A stretch of 7,195 nucleotides of DNA, taken from the NCBI GenBank assembly GCA_002303765.1, contig DBCB01000349.1:1101-8295 (forward strand), in the 5' to 3' direction. Each line of letters begins with the position of its first letter. Position 1 is the first letter of the stretch. The notes beneath the pieces are model-generated. The model saw only the letters and a program-made list of their open reading frames with translations. It was not told the origin of the DNA and did not search any database. A program made the translations under genes and the position numbers. The DNA comes from Planctomycetaceae bacterium UBA969. Its GTDB lineage: Bacteria > Planctomycetota > Planctomycetia > Gemmatales > Gemmataceae. Positions 1 to 6,234 of this stretch are shown here, piece after piece.

Positions 1-24
1 CCCCCAACTCCCAACCCTCTTCTC

Positions 25-127
25 AATGCCTTCAAGCCCACCCACTGCGCTGGGTGGGTCTGCCTTAACTCTCAGCATGTAAAAACAAGCGACCCATGGA
101 ACGCAGTCCATGGGCTTTGAAGCCATT
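25..127. repeat. Inverted pair of hairpin repeats (REPIN-like)
   Basis: Two copies of a roughly 42-bp element lie in opposite orientation, at 25-66 and 86-127. Each contains a perfect 8-bp stem with a 6-nt loop: CCCACCCA (37-44) with TGGGTGGG (51-58), and CCCATGGA (93-100) with TCCATGGG (107-114). Read on the minus strand, the second copy matches the first in its flank (AATGxCTTCAA, then GCCCA), its loop (CTGCGC against CTGCGT) and its exit (TGGGTC). The three inner stem pairs differ but stay paired: CCC/GGG in one, TGG/CCA in the other. Two inverted palindromic units about 20 bp apart resemble REPIN architecture. I see no coding potential. The structure is directly visible; the mobile-repeat interpretation is inference. 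Confidence 0.75.
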
Positions 128-180
128 CACCAACCCAAATCAAGATGTGTTTTGATTCCGTGTCTCTGCTTCTGTCTTAT

Positions 181-342
181 TTCCGTGAAATTCCGTGTTA
201 ATCCGTGGCAAATGCTTCTACTTTCTTGTCCAACCGTCGCTAACGCATCCGGCTCTGAAAGATGTTTCTTCCTTCCGTGAAATTCCGTGTTAATCCGTGG
301 CTAGTCTTCTGCTTTCTTGCCCATCCGTCGCTGCTGCTTCCT
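181..342. repeat. Two direct copies of a TCCGTG-rich intergenic repeat
   Basis: A 29-bp block at 181-209 recurs exactly at 273-301, a 92-bp period. Similarity continues for about 40 bp after each block (CTTCT, CTTTCTTG, CCGTCGCT), giving degenerate copies of roughly 70 bp at 181-251 and 273-342. Inside the block the hexamer TCCGTG occurs three times at 10-bp steps (182, 192, 202), and a lone TTCCGTG sits at 156. From memory, similar strings (CACGGATTAACACGGAA on the other strand) are scattered between genes in planctomycetes and other environmental bacteria. The second copy runs up to the leader cassette of the sulfatase gene. Function is unknown. Confidence 0.8.
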
Positions 343-348
343 GATGCT

Positions 349-432
349 GGCAGGGTGGATTAAAATAGACTCCAAGAAAGCCTTGCTTTAAAGTTAACTT
401 GCTACTGTTTGACTTTCTCCTTGAGATGTGAA
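349..432 (+). promoter_or_regulatory. Leader cassette copy 1 (putative promoter, 5' leader, RBS)
   Basis: The 84 bp before the sulfatase ATG align without gaps to 2115-2198 before the peptidase ATG. The first 25 bp (349-373, containing GGTGGATTAAAATAGACTCC) are identical, and 39 of the other 59 positions match. TAAAAT at 361-366 could serve as a -10 element, but I see no convincing -35 box, so the sigma factor is open. GAGATGTG (423-430) stands where copy 2 has the better Shine-Dalgarno GAGGTGAG. The similarity continues into the signal peptide codons to about 513. Confidence 0.6.
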
Positions 433-1995
433 ATGAAAAGAATACTAGGATTAGCCATGGTGTTGGTTTTCCAGGGCTCATTATCTGTTAGGGCACAGGA
501 AGTTAAGCTCGGGAATGTAGACGGCCTCGCACCGCTCCCCAATATTCTTTTTATTCTGGCTGATGACCTCGGTTATGGCGATGTTGGTTGCTACAATCGT
601 GAATCTAAAATTCCCACGCCCCATCTTGATCGATTGGCACTCGAAGGAATGCGCTTTACCGATGCGCACTCTCCTTCCACGGTTTGCACCCCTACCCGTT
701 ACAGTTTGTTAACTGGACAGATGGCGTTTCGCATTAACTATCGTAATGTGTTTAGTGGCATTGGTGGGCCTTGCCTTATCAAAAACAATCAACTTACTTT
801 GCCGCAAATGCTTCGTGAGCGTGGTTACTCTACAGCCATGACGGGTAAGTGGCACATCGGTTTATCCTTTCTTGACCAAGGCGGTAAGCTTATTACCAAG
901 CCCGATCTCGAAGGCGTCAAGCTTGTTGACTACTCTCGTGCGATTTCAGATGCACCCATTCACCGTGGATTCGACCGCTTCTTCGGCACCGCATGTTGCC
1001 CCACTACGGATTTTCTTTATGCTTATATCGATGGTGATCGTATTCCCGTTCCACCTACCAAGTTGCTTGATAAAACGAAACTTCCCAAGCATGCTTATTC
1101 GGTGGATAATCGTCTAGGAATGGTTGCACCCGATTTTAACCTCGAAGAAGTGGATATGGTATTCTTGAAAAAGAGCCGAGAATTCTTGGAATCCCATGTG
1201 TTGCGTTCTCCTAGGAAACCCTTCTTTCTCTTCCACTCAATGCAAGCCGTTCACCTGCCATCTTTTCCCGCGCCCCAATTCAAAGGAATTACCAAAGCCG
1301 GGCCTCATGGTGATTTTATTCATCAGCTTGATCATATTGTTGGCGAACTTATGAAGACTCTCGAGAAACTAGGCGTGGCAGATAACACTCTGGTTATCTT
1401 TACCAGCGACAACGGGCCTGAAACTACCAGCGTTGTTCGCATGCGCGCTGATTATGGCCACGATGGAGCAAAACCATGGCGTGGCGTAAAGCGTGATCAG
1501 TGGGAGGGTGGGCACCGCGTACCTTTTCTTGTGCGCTGGCCCAACAATATTGCTCCTAACTCTTCTTCCTCGCAGACTATTTCACTTACCGACATCATGG
1601 CTACATTTGCTGCGCTGACAGGTGCAATGCTTCCAAACAATGCTGCTGAAGATAGTTTTAACATCCTTCCAGTTCTTCTCGGCAAAGCTGGTCGCAAACC
1701 GATTCGTGATTTTACCTTGCATCAGACCAATAGTCTTGCGCTCTCCATTCGCCAAGGGCCATGGAAATACCTTGACCATCAAGGTTCTGGGGGAAACAGA
1801 TATGATAAAGGCGCACTTGTAGCGTTTGCTTTGCCTGATAACGCGCCAACCGCTTTGGGCCAGCTTTACAATCTGGAGACCGACCCAGGCGAAACGAAAA
1901 ACCTTTACTTTGAGCAACCGTTGAAAGTGAAAGAATTAAAAGCAAAGCTTGATGAGCTTGTAAAGGCAGGCCGCAGCGCCCCGGTAATGCGTTAA
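433..1995 (+). CDS. Secreted type I sulfatase (arylsulfatase-like, S1 family)
   Basis: Formylglycine-dependent sulfatase of 520 aa, expected to hydrolyse sulfate esters on glycans or aryl compounds outside the cytoplasm. An N-terminal signal peptide (hydrophobic 4-18, likely cut after V-R-A21) precedes the alkaline phosphatase-like sulfatase fold: NILFILADDLGYGD with metal ligands D44-D45, the maturation motif C85-T-P-T-R89 (C85 becomes formylglycine), GKWH with K139 and H141, an active-site-type H274 (AVHLP), D326-N327 in TSDNG, and K353 before WEGGHRVPFLVRWP. The C-terminal LYNLETDPGETKNL is typical of the family, and the length is normal. ATG 433 is chosen over an in-frame TTG at 409 because the next gene starts with the same MKRILGL signal peptide at the matching position. 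CTPTR replaces the commoner CxPSR but is an accepted variant. No sulfatase-maturation enzyme is visible nearby. Substrate cannot be told from sequence. Confidence 0.95.
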   Translation: MKRILGLAMVLVFQGSLSVRAQEVKLGNVDGLAPLPNILFILADDLGYGDVGCYNRESKIPTPHLDRLALEGMRFTDAHSPSTVCTPTRYSLLTGQMAFRINYRNVFSGIGGPCLIKNNQLTLPQMLRERGYSTAMTGKWHIGLSFLDQGGKLITKPDLEGVKLVDYSRAISDAPIHRGFDRFFGTACCPTTDFLYAYIDGDRIPVPPTKLLDKTKLPKHAYSVDNRLGMVAPDFNLEEVDMVFLKKSREFLESHVLRSPRKPFFLFHSMQAVHLPSFPAPQFKGITKAGPHGDFIHQLDHIVGELMKTLEKLGVADNTLVIFTSDNGPETTSVVRMRADYGHDGAKPWRGVKRDQWEGGHRVPFLVRWPNNIAPNSSSSQTISLTDIMATFAALTGAMLPNNAAEDSFNILPVLLGKAGRKPIRDFTLHQTNSLALSIRQGPWKYLDHQGSGGNRYDKGALVAFALPDNAPTALGQLYNLETDPGETKNLYFEQPLKVKELKAKLDELVKAGRSAPVMR

Positions 1996-2114
1996 ATCTT
2001 TTTAGGGTTACAATCAATTGCTCATACGTCCTAAAGCTGTTTGTAAAAGGATTGAAATATTGTATGGCCCTTTTCAAAAAAACAGTCATTGTTTTTGGCT
2101 TTGCTGCTGTTGCC

Positions 2115-2198
2115 GGCAGGGTGGATTAAAATAGACTCCGTGAACGCCTTGCACTAGAGTTAAGACATTACGGTTTAGCTTTAGCTTTGAGGTGAGAT
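2115..2198 (+). promoter_or_regulatory. Leader cassette copy 2 (putative promoter, 5' leader, RBS)
   Basis: This is the second copy of the 84-bp leader, ending immediately before ATG 2199. The block at 2115-2139 is identical to 349-373, and the whole segment matches copy 1 at 64 of 84 positions without gaps. It holds TAAAAT at 2127-2132 (possible -10) and a strong Shine-Dalgarno GAGGTGAG at 2189-2196. Its presence 119 bp after the sulfatase stop suggests that the peptidase has its own promoter rather than relying only on read-through. The promoter assignment is inferred from conservation. Confidence 0.6.
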
Positions 2199-4556
2199 AT
2201 GAAAAGAATACTTGGCTTAGTCATGTTGTTGGGTTTGGTGAGTGCGTTATTAGTAATGGCGCAGGAAGCTAAGCTTGGCAGCCCCGTGCAGAAGTTCCAG
2301 CAGTTGGAATCCCTCCTACCAGCGCCCTCTCAACAGCGCCTAGCCACTGGCGCCCCCGGTGCAGCCTACTGGCAGAACCGCGCTGATTACGATATCCGCG
2401 TAGAACTCGATGACGATAAGCGCACCCTTACCGCCGATTCCACCGTTACCTACCATAACGCCTCGCCCGATACGCTCGATTATCTTTGGGTTCAGCTCGA
2501 CCAAAACTATTTATCACGGAACGCTGATTCGCGGATGGTTCCCAACGCTAAGCGTGGCGTCGATCTAAAAAAGTTTAGCTACACCGCACTCGATCGCCTT
2601 CTAGCCTACGAAACTTATGACGGCGAACTGAAGGTCACCAAGTTGACCGATGCAGAAGGCCGCGGTATCCCCCATACGATTGTCAAGACGATGATGCGTC
2701 TCGATCTTCCCAAGCCGCTTAAGCCAGGTGCTGACTTTGTTTTTAAGATCGCCTGGAACTTTCCCATCAACGATGCTAAACGCATCATGGCCCGAACCGG
2801 ATACGAGTTCTTCAAAGAAGATGGAAACAGTATCTACACCATCGCTCAGTGGTTCCCGCGCATGGCGGCATACACGGATTACGGTGGCTGGATCAACAAG
2901 CAGTTTCTCGGCACCGGTGAATTTACTCTTGAGTTTGGCGATTACAAGGTAGCGTTGACGGTGCCCGATGATCATATCGTGGCTGCAACGGGTGCCCTTA
3001 AAAATGAGGAAGAGGTACTCAATGCGACTCAGCGTGAGCGACTTCGCCAGGCGCAGAAAGAAACCAAGAAGCCCGTGTTCGTAGTCACTCCAGAAGAAGC
3101 CAAGGCAGCAGAAAAGGGCAAGCCCAAGGGTAAGAAGACTTGGGTCTTTCAGGCAGAGAATGTTCGCGACTTTGCCTTTGCCAGCTCACGCAAGTTCGTA
3201 TGGGATGCCATGGCGGTGGCAGGCATGGAAGTAAAGGGCAAGCCTGTGATGGCGATGTCACTCTACCCCAAGGAAGGCATGCCACTTTGGGATAAATATT
3301 CGACCCACGCCATCGCCCATACGCTTGAGGTTTATTCGCGTTACACCTTTGATTATCCCTATCCGGTGGCTTGGTCGGTGAATGGCCCGATCGGCGGAAT
3401 GGAATACCCGATGATCTGCTTCAACGGTCCACGCCCCGAGAAAGATGGCACTTACCCCGAACGTACGAAGCATGCCCTGATAGGTGTTGTCATCCATGAA
3501 GTCGGCCACAACTATTTCCCCATGATCGTCAACAGCGATGAACGCCAGTGGACATGGATGGACGAGGGTCTTAACTCGTTCTTGGAATATCTCGCCCAAG
3601 AAGAATGGGTAGCCAACTGGAAGCCCAATCGCAACAACCGCGGGATGATCGATTACATGAAGCAGAAAGATCGCGTACCGGTGATGACCAATTCAGAATC
3701 CATCGCCGACCTTGGGCACAACTCCTACGGCCAACCGACTGTCGCGCTTAATATCCTGCGTGAGAATATCTTGGGCCGTGAGGCTTTCGATCATGCTTTT
3801 AAGATTTATGCCAAGCGATGGATGTTCAAGCGCCCTACCCCGGCCGACTTCTTCCGCACGATGGAAGATGCCAGCGGCGTGGATCTTGACTGGTTCTGGC
3901 GTAGTTGGTTTTACAGTGTAGACCATGTTGATGTTGCTGTTGATGAAGTTCATTGGCTTCAGATTGATTCCCGCGATCCTGCGATCGAGAAGCCCAAGGC
4001 CAAGGCGGAACGTGAGGCCCAGCCCAAGACGCTGATCAGGGAGCGCAATGCCGCACTACCCAAGCGCGTTGATCGCTTTCCTGAGCTGAAGGATTTCTAT
4101 GATGGTTATGATGAGGCAACGGTGCTGCCAAGCGATAAGAAGAAATACGAGGCACTGATCAAGGAGCTCGAGGATGCCAAGATCGATCCCAAGCTGTTGC
4201 AGACGAAGCACAATATCTATGTGATCGAGCTTAGCAATGTAGGAGGTCTGCTTACACCTGTTCCCCTAAAACTTGAATACACTGATGGGACTAGCGAGGA
4301 GCTGCAGATCCCTGCCGAGATTTGGCGCTTCAATACTGAGAAAGCCTCAAAGGTTCATCTTACGGTTAAGGAGATTAAGGCGATCACTTTTGATCCTCGG
4401 CAGGAGTTGATGGATACTGAAGTAGAGAACAATTTCTGGCCGCGCCGTGCGGTGAAGACGAAGCTTCAGCTTTATAAAGATGAGAAGCCTGCCAACCCAA
4501 TGCGCGAACTCACGAAGCCTGAGGCTGATGCATCTAAGGGAAAAATGAAGAAATAG
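2199..4556 (+). CDS. Secreted M1-family zinc metallopeptidase (aminopeptidase-like)
   Basis: Gluzincin peptidase of 785 aa, expected to remove N-terminal residues from peptides in the periplasm or outside the cell. A signal peptide (residues 1-21, V-M-A before Q22) is followed by an M1 N-terminal beta domain (about 60-330), then the catalytic domain. GPIGGMEYP (396-404) corresponds to the GxMEN exopeptidase motif, H433-E-V-G-H437 plus E456 (in MDEGLNSF) are the zinc ligands in HEXXH-x18-E, and Y510 is the likely catalytic tyrosine. A Lys/Glu/Ala-rich stretch (about 283-313) interrupts the N-terminal part. The C-terminal EIWRFNTEKASKV...FWPRR section resembles the end of long bacterial M1 proteins, and the tail is Lys-rich. 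All key residues are present, so it should be active. It follows the sulfatase in the same direction and shares its leader and signal peptide. Exact specificity is unknown. Confidence 0.95.
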   Translation: MKRILGLVMLLGLVSALLVMAQEAKLGSPVQKFQQLESLLPAPSQQRLATGAPGAAYWQNRADYDIRVELDDDKRTLTADSTVTYHNASPDTLDYLWVQLDQNYLSRNADSRMVPNAKRGVDLKKFSYTALDRLLAYETYDGELKVTKLTDAEGRGIPHTIVKTMMRLDLPKPLKPGADFVFKIAWNFPINDAKRIMARTGYEFFKEDGNSIYTIAQWFPRMAAYTDYGGWINKQFLGTGEFTLEFGDYKVALTVPDDHIVAATGALKNEEEVLNATQRERLRQAQKETKKPVFVVTPEEAKAAEKGKPKGKKTWVFQAENVRDFAFASSRKFVWDAMAVAGMEVKGKPVMAMSLYPKEGMPLWDKYSTHAIAHTLEVYSRYTFDYPYPVAWSVNGPIGGMEYPMICFNGPRPEKDGTYPERTKHALIGVVIHEVGHNYFPMIVNSDERQWTWMDEGLNSFLEYLAQEEWVANWKPNRNNRGMIDYMKQKDRVPVMTNSESIADLGHNSYGQPTVALNILRENILGREAFDHAFKIYAKRWMFKRPTPADFFRTMEDASGVDLDWFWRSWFYSVDHVDVAVDEVHWLQIDSRDPAIEKPKAKAEREAQPKTLIRERNAALPKRVDRFPELKDFYDGYDEATVLPSDKKKYEALIKELEDAKIDPKLLQTKHNIYVIELSNVGGLLTPVPLKLEYTDGTSEELQIPAEIWRFNTEKASKVHLTVKEIKAITFDPRQELMDTEVENNFWPRRAVKTKLQLYKDEKPANPMRELTKPEADASKGKMKK

Positions 4557-4564
4557 GGGATATT

Positions 4565-4696
4565 AAAAAGGGTCAGGTCTCTTTTTCGGATTTAGCAAAG
4601 GTTATGGCTCTCAGCTTGCAGCAATTGAATTGATAATGCAGTCTAACCAATTAATTTGCGCATAGTGCTAGGTGTAAAAAGAGATCTGAGCTTTTT
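4565..4696. repeat. Inverted pair of REP-like palindromes
   Basis: A 22-nt palindromic unit at 4565-4586 (AAAAAG, GGTCAGGTCT, CTTTTT) is repeated in inverted orientation at 4676-4696 (AAAAAGAGATCTGAGCTTTTT), with three differences (one of them a 1-nt gap) and 89 bp between. Each unit can fold by itself through AAAAAG/CTTTTT, and the two units can also pair with each other. The first lies 8 bp after the peptidase stop, so it may also act as a transcription terminator. From memory, GGGTCAGGTCT-type sequences occur in REP elements mobilised by IS200-like RAYT transposases. No transposase gene is present here. The middle portion shows no coding potential. Confidence 0.65.
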
Positions 4697-4823
4697 GGGT
4701 TCTAAAGAATTTCCGAAGACGGCGTTCCAAAGGGCTGAACTTTAGCTAAATGTAAAATCCGCTGTTATTACGCATGAATTGTAGTGGATTATTTGTTGAC
4801 AGGCCGACCAGAACCGGCTTCAA

Positions 4824-4832
4824 TGCTATAAT
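4824..4832 (+). promoter_or_regulatory. Extended -10 promoter for the gene at 4877
   Basis: TGCTATAAT is a perfect extended -10 (TG-N-TATAAT, hexamer at 4827-4832), predicting a start near 4839 and a leader of about 38 nt. There is no good -35 at 16-18 bp upstream. A perfect TTGACA lies at 4796-4801, but its spacing is 25 bp and the gap contains a short inverted repeat (GCCG 4803-4806, CGGC 4815-4818). The gene's Shine-Dalgarno is AGGAG at 4863-4867. Confidence 0.6.
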
Positions 4833-4876
4833 AATCGTGAAGAACATAACCTGAGTTTTCGCAGGAGAGGGCCCTT

Positions 4877-5440
4877 ATGAAATCGACCTACAATTTTTCG
4901 TTCCTGATTTTGACGCTGATCGCAACACTTCCCTCCTATGCTGTCGAGCCGAAGCCGATTACTGAAGCTGAAGTGAATGCGGTTCAGCAGGCATGGTGCG
5001 ATGGACTCCTAAAAATAGGAAAAGTCCATAAAGAGGGGGGCGATTACCGTGCGATTGCCAGCACTCTTATCGACAACTTGTACGATTACAACGAAGGCAA
5101 GGTATTCTTCAAGCCGACTTTAGCATTTGGAAAGAACACGTTCCGCAGCAGCAAGAAAGCTGCTCTCTCCTATTTCATCGGTGGAGATAAAGACTACCCG
5201 GAGGATACTGGCTTCGCACTCAAGAATTGGGTTAAGGCCCGTTACGATAACAATGCAGCCGAGAACGGCATCCAAATCCATGGCGATCTCGCCATCACAA
5301 TGGGGAATGTCTACTTTACGAACAGCAAGGGTGAAGAAGTAATGGTGGATAAGACGTTCGTGTTTCGTCGCTGTTCCGATGGTAAACTTCGGTTGTGTGT
5401 CCACAAGTCCTCGCTGCCGTTCGAACCGTTAGGCAAATAA
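4877..5440 (+). CDS. Small secreted protein, NTF2-like (so-called phosphoribosyl-AMP cyclohydrolase family)
   Basis: A 187-aa exported protein. The signal peptide covers about residues 1-22 (S-Y-A before V23). The mature part has ITEAEVNAVQQAW (28-40), CDGLLKIGKV (41-50), a central ALSYFIGG (96-103), then PEDTGFALKNW (108-118), the strand GDLAITMGNVYFT (136-148) and a terminal CVHKSSLPFEP (174-184). This pattern matches, from memory, a family of about 190 aa that databases often label phosphoribosyl-AMP cyclohydrolase. It lacks the features of real cytoplasmic HisI and looks instead like a SnoaL/NTF2-type cone fold, so I would not assign a histidine-pathway role. True function is unknown. The gene has its own extended -10 promoter and a good RBS (AGGAG, 9 nt before ATG), and appears intact and monocistronic. 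Family recognition is from memory; the fold is inferred. Confidence 0.75.
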   Translation: MKSTYNFSFLILTLIATLPSYAVEPKPITEAEVNAVQQAWCDGLLKIGKVHKEGGDYRAIASTLIDNLYDYNEGKVFFKPTLAFGKNTFRSSKKAALSYFIGGDKDYPEDTGFALKNWVKARYDNNAAENGIQIHGDLAITMGNVYFTNSKGEEVMVDKTFVFRRCSDGKLRLCVHKSSLPFEPLGK

Positions 5441-5451
5441 GCTCGACGTAA

Positions 5452-5977
5452 AAGAAATTCTCCCTTAACCGCAGAGCGTTCAGAAATCAAATTTCTATCG
5501 GTAACGGGTCGTTTTATGATTCGGTTAACCTGAAGAACCTCAAAAAGCGTGCGGTTGCGCTGGGCGATGCCACCATAAAGAGCGACCATGCCTTCGTCGT
5601 TTACCATACTTATGACAATGTTTTGAAGGACAAGGTTGTCCGGATGAAAGCCATTTGAGTCTTAGATGCTGGTGTGAAACCGATGCTGGATAAAGGCGTC
5701 AAGATTACATCTTATGGGAATGATTGTGACGAGTGGCAACTCTGAATATATGGTTGTCCATACGTCTATGGAAATGACATTGCCGCAATTCAAGATCCGG
5801 GCTAACAGTAATCTAATGGGCATTTCAGACGATTCGGGGAAGACATGGAAATTTATTGACGGATCATCCATGGCAAACCCCTAATCGTGAAAAATTTTTC
5901 TCCTGAATCTTCCTGCCGATTTGAATCTTCCTCCGAAACAGCAGCCTGAAATTATTAAAAATAAAAAGAGTAACTGA
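5452..5977 (+). pseudogene. Decayed gene for a small secreted planctomycete protein
   Basis: Remains of one protein can be followed through two frames. Frame 1 is open from 5452 and reads FYDSVNLKNLKKRAV (from 5512) and VVRMKAI, then meets TGA at 5656-5658 and continues as VLDAGVKPMLDKGVKITSYG. Near 5715-5720 the reading moves to frame 2 (VTSGNSEYMVV, MGISDDSGKTWKFIDG), hits TAA at 5882 and TGA at 5888, then resumes in the same frame as LPADLNLPPKQQPEIIKN, ending at TGA 5975-5977. The GISDDSGKTWKFIDG core followed by an LPADLxLPxKQxP tail resembles small secreted planctomycete proteins I remember but cannot name. No start codon or signal peptide remains. At least three internal stops and one frameshift make it a pseudogene. 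It follows the intact gene at 4877 without sequence similarity that I can see. Confidence 0.7.
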
Positions 5978-6234
5978 ATCATATTATTTAGTCGGCATAT
6001 CGATTACTTGACGACCTGCCGATTAAACCGTTAAGGGGTAGCGGGCATGAAGTAGATTCTTTTGAAGATTTCATTGGGGTTGGAACCACTGTACAAACTT
6101 TTAAAAAACCGGGTGGTCGCAGAAAATGTGGTTCACACCGATGACACCCCGATACCGGTTCAAGATGATTTCAAGGAGCATTGAAGACCTGATTTAATTC
6201 GCTTTTTGGCACCTGTGCTTAACAGAACGCTTAC
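5978..6234 (+). mobile_element. IS66-family insertion sequence remnant (transposase fragment and right end)
   Basis: Frame 2 reads SRHIDYLTTCRLNR (5990-6031), resembling the IS66 transposase segment before the catalytic domain, then two stops (6032, 6053), then LGLEPLYKLLKNRVVAEN (6074-6127) and VVHTDDTPIPVQDD (6128-6169), ending at TGA 6182. HTDDTP carries the first catalytic Asp of the IS66 DDE domain. The rest of the catalytic domain, the N-terminal part and the accessory orfs tnpA and tnpB are missing, with an apparent internal deletion around 6032-6061. ACGCTTAC at 6227-6234 is the complement of GTAAGCGT, the sort of end sequence IS66 elements carry, and so marks a likely right terminus. 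No left end is visible. It begins directly after the stop of the upstream pseudogene. Confidence 0.75.

Noticed and set aside
156..301. TCCGTG repeats as a CRISPR array
   Set aside because: Only two full repeat units exist, the region between them is itself similar to the sequence after the second copy, and no cas genes are present.
345..366. TGGCAGGG followed by TTAAA as a sigma-54 promoter
   Set aside because: The -24 half resembles TGGCA, but the GC dinucleotide needed at -12 (TTGC) is absent at the right spacing.
409..432. TTG at 409 as an upstream start for the sulfatase, adding eight residues
   Set aside because: The paralogous leader before 2199 aligns base for base up to ATG 433, and MKRILGL is the start of both signal peptides; the TTG has no good RBS.
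1582..1917. Minus-strand open frame of 111 codons inside the sulfatase gene
   Set aside because: It lies opposite strongly conserved sulfatase coding sequence and its translation has no recognisable features.
2075..2097. AAAAACA/TGTTTTT hairpin between sulfatase and peptidase as a terminator
   Set aside because: The 7-bp stem is almost entirely A-T and no separate T-run follows it; too weak to call.
2601..2975. Minus-strand open frame of 124 codons inside the peptidase gene
   Set aside because: It is antisense to the conserved M1 N-terminal domain, with no RBS or family resemblance that I can see.
5720..5884. A 54-aa ORF starting at ATG 5720 as a genuine small gene
   Set aside because: Its sequence continues a longer protein readable upstream in frame 1 and downstream past two stops, so it is a fragment of the pseudogene.
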